Assembly (NCBI GenBank): GCA_004297725.1
Contig: SCUS01000193.1
Coordinates: 94,015-158,014 of the forward strand
DNA: 64,000 nt
Direction: 5' to 3'
Source: Myxococcaceae bacterium
GTDB lineage: Bacteria > Myxococcota_A > Polyangia > Polyangiales > Ga0077539
Each line of letters opens with the position of its first letter. Position 1 is the stretch's first letter. A program made the translations under genes and the position numbers. Below, piece by piece: positions 41,263-50,674 of this stretch. The notes beneath the pieces were generated by a model, which was given only the letters and a program-made list of their open reading frames with translations, had not been told where the DNA came from and ran no database searches.

Positions 41263-42744
41263 TTACTCCTTGTCGAGCTTGCCGACGAGGGACAGCGTGA
41301 AGGCCGCGCCCATGTACTTGAAGTGCGGGCGCACCTTGAGGTCGCAGCGGTACCAGCCGGGCTGGCCCTCGACCTCCTTGACCTCGATGGAGGCCTTGCG
41401 CAGCGGGCGGCGCGAGCGCACGCCCGGGGCGGGGTCGTCCATGTCCGCGACGTACTGGCCGATCCAGGTGTTGAGCTCGCGCTCGAGGTCGACCCGCTCC
41501 TTCCACGACCCGATCTGCTCGCGCTGGAGCACCTTCAGGTAGTGGGCGAGGCGGTTCATGATGAACATGTACGGGAGCTGCGTGCCGAGGCGGTAGTTGG
41601 TCTCCGCCTCGCGGCCTTCGGGGCTCTGGCCGAAGTACTTCGCCTTCTGCACGGAGTTCGCCGAGAAGAAGCACGCGTTGTTGGAGTCCTTGCGGAAGGT
41701 GAGGCCGATGAAGCCCTCCTCCGACAGCTCGTACTCGCGGCGCTCGGTGAGCTGCACCTCGGTCGGGATCTTCGTCTGGATCTCGCCCATCGCCTCGTAC
41801 TGATGGAGCGGGAGATCTTCGACGGTGCCGCCGGCCTGCGGGCCGATGATGTTCGGGCACCAGCGGTACTTGGCGAAGGAGTCGGCCACGCGGGTGGCCA
41901 TCGCCACGGCGGCGTTGCCCCAGAGGTACTTGTCGTGCGAGCCGACGACGTCCTCCTCGAAGTTGAACGACTTCACCGGGATGGTGCTCGCGCCGTAGGG
42001 CATGCGCAGCAGGAAGCGCGGCATGGTGAGGCCGACGTAGCGCGCGTCTTCGCTCTCGCGGAAGGCGTGCCAGCGGGCGTACTGCGGACCCTCGAAGAGG
42101 GACTTGAGGTCCTTCAGGTTGGGCAGGTTCTCCCAGGTCTCCTCGCCGAACATCTTCGGCGCGGCGGCCGAGATGAAGGGCGCGTGCGCCATCGCGGCGA
42201 CCGAGGCGATCTTCTGCATCAGCGAGATGTCCTGCGGGCCGGCGTCGAACTCGTAGTTGCCGACCATCAGCCCGAGGGGCTTGCCGCCGAAGGTGCCGTA
42301 CTCGCGGGAGTACACCAGCTTGTAGAGGCCGCTCTTCGGCACCTCGGGGGAGTCCTCGAAGTCGTTGAGGAGGTCCTCCTTCGAGCAGTTGAGCATCTCG
42401 ACCTTGATGTTCTCGCGGAAGTCCACCTTGTCGATGAGGAACTTCAGCGAGCGCCAGGCGCTCTCCAGCCGCTGGAAATCCGGGTGGTGGATGATGGCGT
42501 TGATCTGCGCGGACAGCCGCGAGTCGATCTCCGCGATCATGGCGTCGACGATGTTCTTGTCGACGCGCTCGGTGGCGCGCCCGGGGGCGAGCATCTCCGC
42601 GATGAAGTGCTGCACGCCGCGGCGAACGACGTCGTAGCCCTCCTCGCTCGGCTTGATCTTGCCCTCGTTGAGGATCTCGTCGAGGAGCGATCCCTGCTCC
42701 AGCGTCTGCGTCCCGCCCTGGGACTGGGTCTTCAGGTCACTCAT
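41263..42744 (-). CDS. tssC: T6SS contractile sheath large subunit TssC (VipB)
   Basis: 493 residues, usual for TssC. Family phrases are DVVRRGVQHFIAEML, AEIDSRLSAQINAIIHHPDFQRLESAWRSLKFL, KSGLYKLVYSREYGTFGGKPLGLMVGNYEF, QKIASVAAMAHAPFISAAAPKMFG, RIADSF-like ATRVADSFAKYRWCPNI and QLPYMFIMNRLAHYLKVLQREQIGSW. With TssB it forms the sheath that contracts to push the Hcp tube. It is the last gene of the minus-strand cluster, 48 nt after tssB, with a moderate AAGGAA ribosome binding site 12 nt before its ATG. Confidence 0.97.
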   Translation of the reverse strand: MSDLKTQSQGGTQTLEQGSLLDEILNEGKIKPSEEGYDVVRRGVQHFIAEMLAPGRATERVDKNIVDAMIAEIDSRLSAQINAIIHHPDFQRLESAWRSLKFLIDKVDFRENIKVEMLNCSKEDLLNDFEDSPEVPKSGLYKLVYSREYGTFGGKPLGLMVGNYEFDAGPQDISLMQKIASVAAMAHAPFISAAAPKMFGEETWENLPNLKDLKSLFEGPQYARWHAFRESEDARYVGLTMPRFLLRMPYGASTIPVKSFNFEEDVVGSHDKYLWGNAAVAMATRVADSFAKYRWCPNIIGPQAGGTVEDLPLHQYEAMGEIQTKIPTEVQLTERREYELSEEGFIGLTFRKDSNNACFFSANSVQKAKYFGQSPEGREAETNYRLGTQLPYMFIMNRLAHYLKVLQREQIGSWKERVDLERELNTWIGQYVADMDDPAPGVRSRRPLRKASIEVKEVEGQPGWYRCDLKVRPHFKYMGAAFTLSLVGKLDKE

Positions 42745-42792
42745 GGGTGCTGTAGTTCCTTGATGGGTTTTCTTGGTGTGCCGGGTGCGAGA

Positions 42793-43290
42793 TCAGGTGC
42801 CGCCCTTGTCGCCGAGACCGAGCTCCTGCATGAGCTTGGCGCGGCCCTCCTCGTCACCCAGCAGCCCCTGGATCTTCTTGCGGAACGCCGGCACGTTGCC
42901 CAGCGGACCCTTGAGGGCGTTGAGCGCCGACCGCAGCTCGAGCAGCTTGCGCATCTCGGGCACCTGGTTGGCGACGCCTTCGGGGGTGAAGTCCGAGAGC
43001 TTCTTGAACTTCAGGTTGACGGCCATCTCCGCGCCGGGCTCGTTGGAGAGCTTGTCGGCGACCCCCAGGTTGAGCTCGAGCTTCTGCTCGCCCAGCACCT
43101 GGTTGAAGTTGTCCTTGTCCACGTTGATCGGCTTGCGGTTCTCCACCGGCTGATCGTCGGGGCGGAGGGTGTAGTCACCCACCATCATGATCTTCAGGGG
43201 GAGCTCGACCTCCTCCTGCGCGTTGCCGGTCGCCGGCTTGTAGACGATGTTGACCCGCTCCTTGGGAGCAACTGAACCTTCTCGTGACAT
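42793..43290 (-). CDS. tssB: T6SS contractile sheath small subunit TssB (VipA)
   Basis: 165 residues with the TssB patterns RVNIVYKPATGNAQEEVELPLKIMMVGDYTL, FNQVLGEQKLELNLGVADKL, and VNLKFKKLSDFTPEGVANQVPEMRKLLELRSALNALKGPLGN. TssB and TssC heterodimers assemble into the sheath; the N-terminal strands interlock with TssC. GGAAGGAAG stands about 8 nt upstream of the start. It sits between tssA (70 nt) and tssC (48 nt) on one strand. Confidence 0.97.
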   Translation of the reverse strand: MSREGSVAPKERVNIVYKPATGNAQEEVELPLKIMMVGDYTLRPDDQPVENRKPINVDKDNFNQVLGEQKLELNLGVADKLSNEPGAEMAVNLKFKKLSDFTPEGVANQVPEMRKLLELRSALNALKGPLGNVPAFRKKIQGLLGDEEGRAKLMQELGLGDKGGT

Positions 43291-43360
43291 GCCAGATCTT
43301 CCTTCCGTGTGTGATCAACGCCGCCCGACGGCGCTCTGCGTGCGGGCGACTCTGCCGCGT

Positions 43361-45106
43361 TCAAGCCCCAAGGCGCAATGCCGCCGTCGGATCGAGACGG
43401 CAGACGCGATCATATAGCAACCCCGCCTCCGGGGGCAGCGCCTTGCCCCCCTTGGCCAGCAACTTCAGGCACGCATAGAGCCCCTCGGAGGAGGCCGCGG
43501 CCAGCGCCGGGTCCCACTCTTCCAGGCTGAAGCGCTCGACCTCCTTCTCCGTCGACTCGAACACCGCGCGCGCCAGGCTCACCTGCCCCGCCGCCATGCA
43601 CACCTGCCCGATGCCCAGCCGCACCCGGTAGCGCGCCGAGGCCGATCCCGCCCCGGCCATGCGCCCCTGGAGCATCGCGATCGCGTCGGGCAGCTTGCCC
43701 GACGAGGCCAGCGAGCGGGCCTCGTGGATCACCGCGGCGTCCTCGGAGTCACCCCCGCCCCCGCCCTGCACCACGACCACCCTCGCCGGGCCACCGCCAC
43801 CACCACCACCACCCGACGGTGCGGCCATCATCGGCATTCCGCCGCCGCCGCCGCCGCCGCCGCCGCCCATCGCGGCCATGACCTCGGAGTCGATCCAGGC
43901 CTTGGTCTCGGCGCTCGCGAAGGGGGAGCCGTCGGCGAAGGAGAGGTCGACCAGCGAGGGCATGCGCTTGAGCAGCAGGGCGGTCTCTCGCAGCAGCTCC
44001 GCGAGGGCCTTCCTGTGGTCGTCGCCGAGGCCCGCGAGGGACATCGCCGAGTAGCGGTGGAGGTCGAGCCAGAAGCGAGAGCGCTGAAGCGCCGACTCGG
44101 TCTCCTCGAGCAGCGCGGCCCACTTGGAGTTCTCCGCGATCTTCGCGAGCTGGGCTCGCCTCGCGGCGTCCGGCGCCGGGACCTTCGTCTTGCCGCCGTC
44201 CGAAGGCGGCGGATCGACGAGGTGCATGTACACCCCCATCCGCGCCATGCGGTACGAGAGGGGGTTGCTGGTGTCGGCGTTTCGCAGCGTGCTCGACGCG
44301 TCGAAGATGTTGCCGCCCAGCTCCGACAGGAAGGACACCACGGCGCTCGCATCGGCCGGAGCCGACACCGCGACCGAGGGCATCGAGACCGCCACCGGAG
44401 CGGCCGCGACCGGAGCCGGAGGAGGCGGAGGAGGGGCCGCGACCGGAGGCGGCGGAGGAGGCGGCGGAGGCGGAGCGGCCTGGGCGGCGGGCTCGGCCGA
44501 AGGGGGCGGCGGAGGCGGCGGAGGAGGAGGCTCGGGGGCAGCCTCCGGGGGGAGGTTCATCATCAGCCGCTGCACCCCTTCGGTGAGCGGCCGCATCGCG
44601 GGGCACGCGTCGGCGAACTTCTCTCTCGCCACCTTCGCCAGCTGCTTGGCGACGAAGTCGAGGTCGTTCAGGGTCTTTCGATCCTTGGCGGTGACCGCGA
44701 GGTTGGGCAGCACCATGTCGCAGCTCTTGATGATCCACTCGACCGCGTTGACCCGGCCGCGCATGCGCTTCTGCTCGGGGTACGCCGTGGTCCAGTAGTC
44801 CTCGATGAGCACCGAGAGCACCGAGAGCCCGGTGACCAGACCGTCGAGGCCGCGAGACGTGTACAGCCCGAAGGCCATGTACGACGCCACCAGAAGGTCC
44901 TTCGAGCGGTTCTGGAGAAGCTCCGTCGCGTTGTCGATGACCTTGCGCCACTGGATCTGACCGCCGGACGGCGAGTCGCGCTTGGCCACCTCGTCGCGCA
45001 GCTCGGCGTACTGCGGGTCGGTGCTCGCGTTGGCGCCCGCGGGGGCGTCGTCGGAGATGGGTGCGGTCCAGGGCTGCGCGCGGGAGCGGAGTTCTTCGAC
45101 GTCCAT
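43361..45106 (-). CDS. tssA: T6SS assembly protein TssA, with long low-complexity linkers
   Basis: 581 residues from the ATG at 45106. The ImpA N-terminal domain is clear: WTAPISDDAPAGANASTDPQYAELRDEVAKRD, QIQWRKVIDNATELLQNRSKDLLVASYMAFGLY, GLDGLVTGLSVLSVLIEDYW and MRGRVNAVEWI. A C-terminal half of the VasJ type follows (SNPLSYRMARMGVYMHLVDPP, RFWLDLHRYSAMSLAGLG). Two proline tracts (about 190-235) and two glycine tracts (about 430-460) join the domains. TssA caps and coordinates tail polymerisation at the baseplate. The last 130 residues form a helical repeat-like end. It follows tagF by 44 nt. Confidence 0.9.
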   Translation of the reverse strand: MDVEELRSRAQPWTAPISDDAPAGANASTDPQYAELRDEVAKRDSPSGGQIQWRKVIDNATELLQNRSKDLLVASYMAFGLYTSRGLDGLVTGLSVLSVLIEDYWTTAYPEQKRMRGRVNAVEWIIKSCDMVLPNLAVTAKDRKTLNDLDFVAKQLAKVAREKFADACPAMRPLTEGVQRLMMNLPPEAAPEPPPPPPPPPPSAEPAAQAAPPPPPPPPPPVAAPPPPPPAPVAAAPVAVSMPSVAVSAPADASAVVSFLSELGGNIFDASSTLRNADTSNPLSYRMARMGVYMHLVDPPPSDGGKTKVPAPDAARRAQLAKIAENSKWAALLEETESALQRSRFWLDLHRYSAMSLAGLGDDHRKALAELLRETALLLKRMPSLVDLSFADGSPFASAETKAWIDSEVMAAMGGGGGGGGGGMPMMAAPSGGGGGGGGPARVVVVQGGGGGDSEDAAVIHEARSLASSGKLPDAIAMLQGRMAGAGSASARYRVRLGIGQVCMAAGQVSLARAVFESTEKEVERFSLEEWDPALAAASSEGLYACLKLLAKGGKALPPEAGLLYDRVCRLDPTAALRLGA

Positions 45107-45150
45107 GACCACCGTGAGTGAAGGGTTCGCGATCGGTTCGAGCGGAGGGT

Positions 45151-46092
45151 CTACGCCCAGCCGAGGGCCGAGAGTAGAGCCTCCAGGGGTGAGTTCCACT
45201 GGGCGATGGCCGCCTGGTGCGCGGGCGAGAGCGACTGCCGCGCCTGCGCCACGGCCTCCGGTCGGTGCGTCCACAGGGGCCAGTGCTGCGCCGCGGCGTC
45301 GTCGGGGTTTACCAGGTAGCGTAAGACCGAGCCTGACGGCGCACCCATGCAGACGAGCATCCGGGCGGGGGCTGACTCGGTCCAGAGCACCGTCGGGACG
45401 AAGGCGCCCTGGAGCCGGCGGCGCAGCAGCTCGAGCCACGCGAAGAGGTCGAGGTCGCCGGTGAGCGTGCCGTCGAGCACGATGGGCGGACGGCCCGGGC
45501 GCACCCTCGCGCTGTCGCACGCGTCGACGGCGGTCTTGAGGGCGTACCAGCAGGTCGCGGCCTGCGGGTCGCCGGTCATGCGGGGGAGCACCTGCGCGGC
45601 GGAGAAGGTCTGGAGCGCGTGCATGCAGACCACGTCGACCTGCGCGAGGTCCTGCGGGGACGGCAGCCGGAGGTTGCGGGTCCACGCCGTGAGGAGCTGG
45701 GCGTCGGCGCGGCTGAGGTCTCGGAGGATGCGCGTGGCGTCGCGGAGGAAGAGCCCGTAGCCCAGCGGGGCGCCGGACCAGCGGGTGGCGAGCCACGCCG
45801 GGTCGACCCGGGCGAACACCGTCATCGGGTACACGCGCCCGACGCGGTCGTGGCTGGCGACCATCGCCCCGATGGTGGCCGGGAGCGACGGGTGCCCGCC
45901 GTGGTGAAGGAAGTAGAGCGGCTCCGTCGGGAAGGGGACGCCCATGCGCCCGAGGGTCTCCAGGGCCTCCTGCACCCAGAGGTCGAGCGCCTGCGCGGCG
46001 TCGTCGGAGGCGTTGATGCGCACGAAGTCCCCCTGGGCGGGGATCTTCCCGTAGACCCCGAGCGCATCCCGTTCGGCCGCGACGGATCCCAT
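45151..46092 (-). CDS. tagF: T6SS accessory protein TagF (ImpM)
   Basis: 313 residues from the ATG at 46092, which puts the TagF signature VYGKIPAQGDFVRINA close to the N-terminus as in the family. An ATG at 46170 would add a 26-residue Ala/Pro tail and overlap tssM by 50 nt. Other family phrases are LDLWVQEALE, ATIGAMVASHDRVGRVYPMTVFARVD and AQWNSPLEALLSALGW. TagF represses or post-translationally regulates T6SS, acting with Fha or the kinase branch where studied. No Fha protein is in this cluster; the pseudokinase at 11087-12988 could be a distant partner (inference). Confidence 0.88.
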   Translation of the reverse strand: MGSVAAERDALGVYGKIPAQGDFVRINASDDAAQALDLWVQEALETLGRMGVPFPTEPLYFLHHGGHPSLPATIGAMVASHDRVGRVYPMTVFARVDPAWLATRWSGAPLGYGLFLRDATRILRDLSRADAQLLTAWTRNLRLPSPQDLAQVDVVCMHALQTFSAAQVLPRMTGDPQAATCWYALKTAVDACDSARVRPGRPPIVLDGTLTGDLDLFAWLELLRRRLQGAFVPTVLWTESAPARMLVCMGAPSGSVLRYLVNPDDAAAQHWPLWTHRPEAVAQARQSLSPAHQAAIAQWNSPLEALLSALGWA

Positions 46093-46120
46093 TGGGGTTG
46101 GTGCTTCGCTTGAGGGTGGA

Positions 46121-49100
46121 TCAGCCGCCGTTGCGGTGGCGGCGACGGCGTCGACGGGAGGAGCTGTCATCGTCCGCGGGAGCGGAGGGCATCCCCGGCA
46201 CGCCGGAGAGGTTGCACGAGCGGCCGCGCCGGGCGATGGGGTGCGGGGCGGTCACGCCCTCGGCGCGGAAGGGCAGCAGGAAGCGGCCCGTGGAGGCGTT
46301 GTCCGCGCGGGGCACGCCGAAGAAGGGGTTCTCGCTGCGGGCGGGGCGGATGTCCACGCCGACCTCGATGTCCTGGTCGCGCAGGCGCCAGACCACCGAG
46401 AAGATGCGGGCCTCCGGGGCGCCGCGGACGACGCCCGCCTCGAAGAGGCGGAAGAGGCCCCACTCGCCCTCCTGCTCGATGGTCTCGTCGGTGCCGTTGA
46501 TGCCGCGGGCGCGGATCTTCGCGCCGCGCTGCGTCCCGGCGCCGGGCCAGTGGAACTGCCGCCACTCGGGCGGGCCGTTGCGGTACTGGAGCGTCTCGCC
46601 GTCGACGGTGAAGGTCAGCTCCGCGATGGAGGGCGTGGCGCGGAGGCGCACCTCGAAGTCCACCCTCGGGGCGTCGGAGCCGGCGGGGAAGAGCACCGTC
46701 GAGAGGTCCTGGGAGCGGTTGAGGAAGCTCCGCAGCTCGGGGCGCCAGTTGTCGGACATGTCACTGCCGAGGCGGGTGACGAACTCGTACTGATCGCCCT
46801 GCCGAGCGATGTCGCCAGTGAGCGCCTCGGTATAGAACGCCCACACCGCGCCTCGCGTGGGACGGTAGAAATCCGCGACGTCGCTGAGGGCCGCGTCCTG
46901 GCCGCTGGCCGAGAAGGGGTAGCGGTTGTGGAGCGTGCGGGCGTAGGGCACCACCACCGCGCTGCACCAGCGGTCCGAGCCTGCCCCGGCGAGCGCGCCG
47001 GTGGCGCGGCGCACGGTGAACTCGATGGGCGGCGGGAGCAGGTTGCGCAGCACGGGCCGGGCGTCGACGGCGGCGCCGTTGATGAGCGCCTCGACGCGGG
47101 TCTGCGCGGTCTGGAGCGCCGTGAGCAGCGGCGCCGTCGGGGCCACGGGGTTGTCCACGTGGGTCTGCAGGGCGTCGCGCACGAAGGCGAGCTGCTCCTG
47201 GTACTCGCGCAGCGGGGTCGGCCCCGGAGGCGCGGGCGGGGGCGGCGGGGTGGTGGAGCCCACCGGCGGGGGCGGCGGCGTCGGGGGCACGCCGAAGTCC
47301 ACGAGGCCGTGCAGCAGCGCGTCGTTCTCGACGTCCTCGCGGCGGCGGCGCGCGTCGGGGACCGCGCCGGCCTGACCCTGGCGGGCCTGGAGCGCGGCCT
47401 GGGTGGCGTTGGCCGCGGCCATGCCGGTGCGGCCCTGCGACTGGAGCCGGGAGCTGGCGGCCTGCGCGGCGGCCCCGAGGAGGCTGGTGCCCGCGGCGTT
47501 GGCGGCCACGGCGTCGGGGTCGAGCAGCCGGGTGTTGGTCGCCACCGTGCGCATCAGGAACTCGTACGCCGGCGCGCCGCCCTGGGTGAACCACTGCAGC
47601 ATCTGCAGGGCCATGTTGGGGTCGTTGGGCTCGCGCACCCGCATGCTGGCGAGGAAGTTCCGCCACTCGGCGATGTACTGCTGGAAGTACTGCGAGCGCA
47701 CGTCCGCGAGGGCGTCCGCGAGGCGCTCGGCGCGGGCGATGTTGGGGTTCTGCCCGAGCACCCAGGCCTCGCCGACGATCTCCTCCGGCGCGGCGTTGAG
47801 GCGCTCGCGCACGTACTCCTCCCAGCCGCGGCGGGTGAAGGCGCCGCGCACCGTGCGGCCCTCCATCGGACCCACCTGGAAGATGTGCTCCGGCGAGCGG
47901 CCGATGGCCCTCGCCAGCGTCACGTCGAAGCCCATGGGCTCGACGGCGTGGATGATCCCCTCGAGCGCGAGGTCGACGCTCGACGAGCGGTTGAGCACCT
48001 CGCGCACCGAGCGCACGGCGTTGGCGTCGCGAGGGAGCGCGAGCTCCTGCGGGCGGTCGGCGAGCTGGTCGATGTAGGCCGCGATGTTGGCGTTCATCGC
48101 CGCCAGGTCGGCCGGCGAGGGTTCGGCGCCGCGTCCCCAGGCGGAGACCAGCGCGCGGGTGAGGAAGGGCTTCTGCGTGGCGGTCGTGGGCTCGCCCGCG
48201 GCGCGCGGCGTCGCGGGGCTCAGCAGGATGTGCGTCTTCAGCACGTCGTACTGGGCGGTGCGCTCGGGCTGCGTCGGGACGGTGCCGCCCGGGTGGCTCG
48301 CGACGAAGTCCCGCATGCCCCGGAGGTCGCGCGCCGCGAGGGGCTCGATGACCCGGCGGCGCAGCGCCGTGGAGTAGAGCTGCGAGATGCGGGGGTAGAT
48401 CTCCGTGCCCTTGTACATCCCGAAGCGCATGTAGAGCGGCACCATCTCGGTCCCGCTCTCCCACTTGCGGAGCTGCTCGACGCGGGTGCGCACGGGCTCG
48501 AGCTCCGCGAGGGTGAGCGGCGCGGCGTTGGCCTGACCCGCGTTGGCGGCGATGCGCTCGACCTCGACCCCGGCCTCGCGGACGAAGTCGCGGTTGTAGA
48601 CATACGCGATGGCGGGGATGGTGAGGATGACCAGCGCCGTGGCGAAGGCGCCCGCGGCGAGCAGGTAGCGCTGCCGCCGCTGTCGGCGGATCTCCTCGGG
48701 GCTGCGCGAGGCGACGTCGGCGTCGGGGAAGACCACCCGGGCGAACACGTCGCGGAGGAAGAAGCTCTTGGCCTCGGTGACCACCTGCGTGGGGGCCGCG
48801 GTCTGCGGCAGGCCGAGGGTGTCGCGGAGCTTCTGGGTGAGCCGGTCGATGGGCCGGCCCTCCTGCGTTCCGGAGGTGAAGTACACGCCGCGGAAGTTGG
48901 GCGCCCCCTGGTAGACGTTGGTCGAGAAGAGGTTCTCGACGAAGTCCGCGAGGTTCTGCTTCACGCCCGCGAACTGCTGCGGAAACTGGAACACCTGCTC
49001 GCGCACCTCGAGCTTCTGCTCGCCCGCGAGCCGGCGAAACTTCCGCTGGTCGATGACCTTCACGAGCTCGTCGAAGCGCTCGCCGAAGGCGCCGCCCGGC

Positions 49101-49954
49101 GAGGCGAGCTGCTGGCCGAGGGGCCAGGTGAAGCCCCAGATCTGGCCGCGCTCGTTCTTGCGCAGGTCACCGAAGAACTCGCTGAACCCGGCGACGAGGT
49201 CGCACTTGGTGAACAGCAGGTAGATCGGCATGGTCATCTGGAGCTGGCCCATCACCTCGTCGATGCGCTCCCGCACCCGCTTGGCGATGTTCTCGATCTC
49301 GTGCTCGCGGGCGCCCAGCAGGTCGGCCACGCTCACCGCCACGATGACGCCGTTGAGCGGCTTCTCGGGGCGGTTCTTTCGGAGCATGTCGAGGAAGGAG
49401 AGCCACTCGTCGCGGTCGTCGTCCGCGGTCATGTAGCGGCCGGCGGTGTCGAGCAGCACGGCCTCGTTGGTGAGCCACCACTCGCAGTTGCGGGTTCCGC
49501 CGACGCCCTTCACCCCGCCGCCGCTCTGCGAGGCGTAGGGAAACTGCAGCCCCGAGTTGCGGAGCGCGGTGGTCTTGCCCGACCCGGGCGGGCCGATGAT
49601 GACGTACCAGGGCAGCGCGTAGAGGGCCTCGGCGCCGCTCTTGCCGAGCTTCGACGACTTGAGCGATGCGATGGCGCGGGTGACCTCCGCCTGCATCGCG
49701 CGCACCTCCGCCTGCTGCTCCGGGCGCACCGTGCGGGCGTGCTCGTCGGCCTGGGCGTTGAGGGCCTTCTCGATCTCCCGCGCGGCCTTGCGCGCGCGGT
49801 ACTTGCGGTAGAGCACCAGCCCCACCAGCGCGAGCACCGTGAGCACGGTGACGGCGATGGCGATGTCGAAGCCGTGCGGGAGCTTGTCCTTGAGGACCAG
49901 CGCCGCCGCCCAGGCGATCGCGACGACCAGGAACGCGAAGATGTACTTGAACAC
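46121..49954 (-). CDS. tssM: T6SS inner-membrane protein TssM (IcmF)
   Basis: 1277 residues. Two transmembrane helices lie at about 3-21 and 31-49, and a third around 450-470 (RYLLAAGAFATALVILTIPAIAYV). The cytoplasmic NTPase domain has Walker A GPPGSGKTT (121-129), LLDTAGRYM and FTKCDL, so all nucleotide-binding motifs are intact. The large periplasmic part includes IcmF-related and C-terminal TssM domains (ending LWRLRDQDIEVGVDIRPARSENPFFG) and Pro-rich loops (PTPPPPPVGSTTPPPPP near 930). TssM spans the periplasm to the TssJ lipoprotein. It follows tssL by 15 nt. Confidence 0.96.
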   Translation of the reverse strand: MFKYIFAFLVVAIAWAAALVLKDKLPHGFDIAIAVTVLTVLALVGLVLYRKYRARKAAREIEKALNAQADEHARTVRPEQQAEVRAMQAEVTRAIASLKSSKLGKSGAEALYALPWYVIIGPPGSGKTTALRNSGLQFPYASQSGGGVKGVGGTRNCEWWLTNEAVLLDTAGRYMTADDDRDEWLSFLDMLRKNRPEKPLNGVIVAVSVADLLGAREHEIENIAKRVRERIDEVMGQLQMTMPIYLLFTKCDLVAGFSEFFGDLRKNERGQIWGFTWPLGQQLASPGGAFGERFDELVKVIDQRKFRRLAGEQKLEVREQVFQFPQQFAGVKQNLADFVENLFSTNVYQGAPNFRGVYFTSGTQEGRPIDRLTQKLRDTLGLPQTAAPTQVVTEAKSFFLRDVFARVVFPDADVASRSPEEIRRQRRQRYLLAAGAFATALVILTIPAIAYVYNRDFVREAGVEVERIAANAGQANAAPLTLAELEPVRTRVEQLRKWESGTEMVPLYMRFGMYKGTEIYPRISQLYSTALRRRVIEPLAARDLRGMRDFVASHPGGTVPTQPERTAQYDVLKTHILLSPATPRAAGEPTTATQKPFLTRALVSAWGRGAEPSPADLAAMNANIAAYIDQLADRPQELALPRDANAVRSVREVLNRSSSVDLALEGIIHAVEPMGFDVTLARAIGRSPEHIFQVGPMEGRTVRGAFTRRGWEEYVRERLNAAPEEIVGEAWVLGQNPNIARAERLADALADVRSQYFQQYIAEWRNFLASMRVREPNDPNMALQMLQWFTQGGAPAYEFLMRTVATNTRLLDPDAVAANAAGTSLLGAAAQAASSRLQSQGRTGMAAANATQAALQARQGQAGAVPDARRRREDVENDALLHGLVDFGVPPTPPPPPVGSTTPPPPPAPPGPTPLREYQEQLAFVRDALQTHVDNPVAPTAPLLTALQTAQTRVEALINGAAVDARPVLRNLLPPPIEFTVRRATGALAGAGSDRWCSAVVVPYARTLHNRYPFSASGQDAALSDVADFYRPTRGAVWAFYTEALTGDIARQGDQYEFVTRLGSDMSDNWRPELRSFLNRSQDLSTVLFPAGSDAPRVDFEVRLRATPSIAELTFTVDGETLQYRNGPPEWRQFHWPGAGTQRGAKIRARGINGTDETIEQEGEWGLFRLFEAGVVRGAPEARIFSVVWRLRDQDIEVGVDIRPARSENPFFGVPRADNASTGRFLLPFRAEGVTAPHPIARRGRSCNLSGVPGMPSAPADDDSSSRRRRRRHRNGG

Positions 49955-49969
49955 GTGGGTCGCCCTCTC

Positions 49970-50644
49970 TCAGTGAACGAACTGGGCGATGCGGTTGAGG
50001 ACGGTGCTGACCTCGCCGCTGAGCGAGATGCGCAGGCCGACGTAGAGCACCAGCGAGATGACCACCGCGGCGGCCGCGAGGCCCACCACCGGGAGGTCGG
50101 CGCGGGAGCGGGTGCGCACCTCGCCGGCCGGGCGGTCGCCGTGCACGGAGAGAAGCTCCGGGCCCAGGAGGCCGGCGCGGGAGAGGTCACCCGCGAGCTG
50201 GTCCATGATGGCCGCGAGCTCGGCCTCGCCGCCGCGCACCCGGTACTTCCCCTGGAAGCCGAGCACGAGGCAGGTGTAGTAGACCCGCACCACGTCGATG
50301 CGCCGCGGGTCCTGCCGCAGGGCCATGACGCGCGCGAAGAAGTTCTCTCCCGCGACGTTCTCGTTGAAGTACTGGAGCTGCAGCGGTCGCTGCATCCAGA
50401 ACTGTCTGAGGTTGCCGCCCGCGTAGATCGCCGCCTCGTCGGCGAGCGCCACGATGGCGTAGGTGATCTCCAGCACGTCCTCGCGGGAGAAGCCGAGGTC
50501 GGCGGCCCGCTTGCCCATCGTGTCGATGAGCGTGCGCAGCCGCTGGAGCACGGTCTCCGGCGGAGGCTGGGCGTTGGCGTCCAGCCGCCGTAGCTGGATC
50601 AGGAAGTTGAAGACATCCGCGGTGAGATCGTCGATTCGGTCCAT
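49970..50644 (-). CDS. tssL: T6SS inner-membrane protein TssL (DotU)
   Basis: 224 residues with the DotU cytoplasmic hook: VFNFLIQLRRLDANAQPPPETVLQRLRTLIDTMGKRA, ITYAIVALADEAAIYAG, LQLQYFNENVAGENFFARVMALR and VYYTCLVLGFQGKYRV. One C-terminal transmembrane helix (DLPVVGLAAAAVVISLVLYVGLRI) follows; no peptidoglycan-binding domain is attached. TssL binds TssM and the baseplate via TssK. It lies 30 nt after tssK and 15 nt before tssM. Confidence 0.95.
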   Translation of the reverse strand: MDRIDDLTADVFNFLIQLRRLDANAQPPPETVLQRLRTLIDTMGKRAADLGFSREDVLEITYAIVALADEAAIYAGGNLRQFWMQRPLQLQYFNENVAGENFFARVMALRQDPRRIDVVRVYYTCLVLGFQGKYRVRGGEAELAAIMDQLAGDLSRAGLLGPELLSVHGDRPAGEVRTRSRADLPVVGLAAAAVVISLVLYVGLRISLSGEVSTVLNRIAQFVH

Positions 50645-50674
50645 GCCGGTGGGGTACTCCGGTGGCGGAAGGCG

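Noticed and set aside
46136..50593. A 1485-codon open frame on the plus strand opposite tssM and tssL
   Set aside because: It is an antisense shadow created by high GC; composition is R/V/G/A-rich with no domains, while the minus strand encodes clear TssM and TssL.
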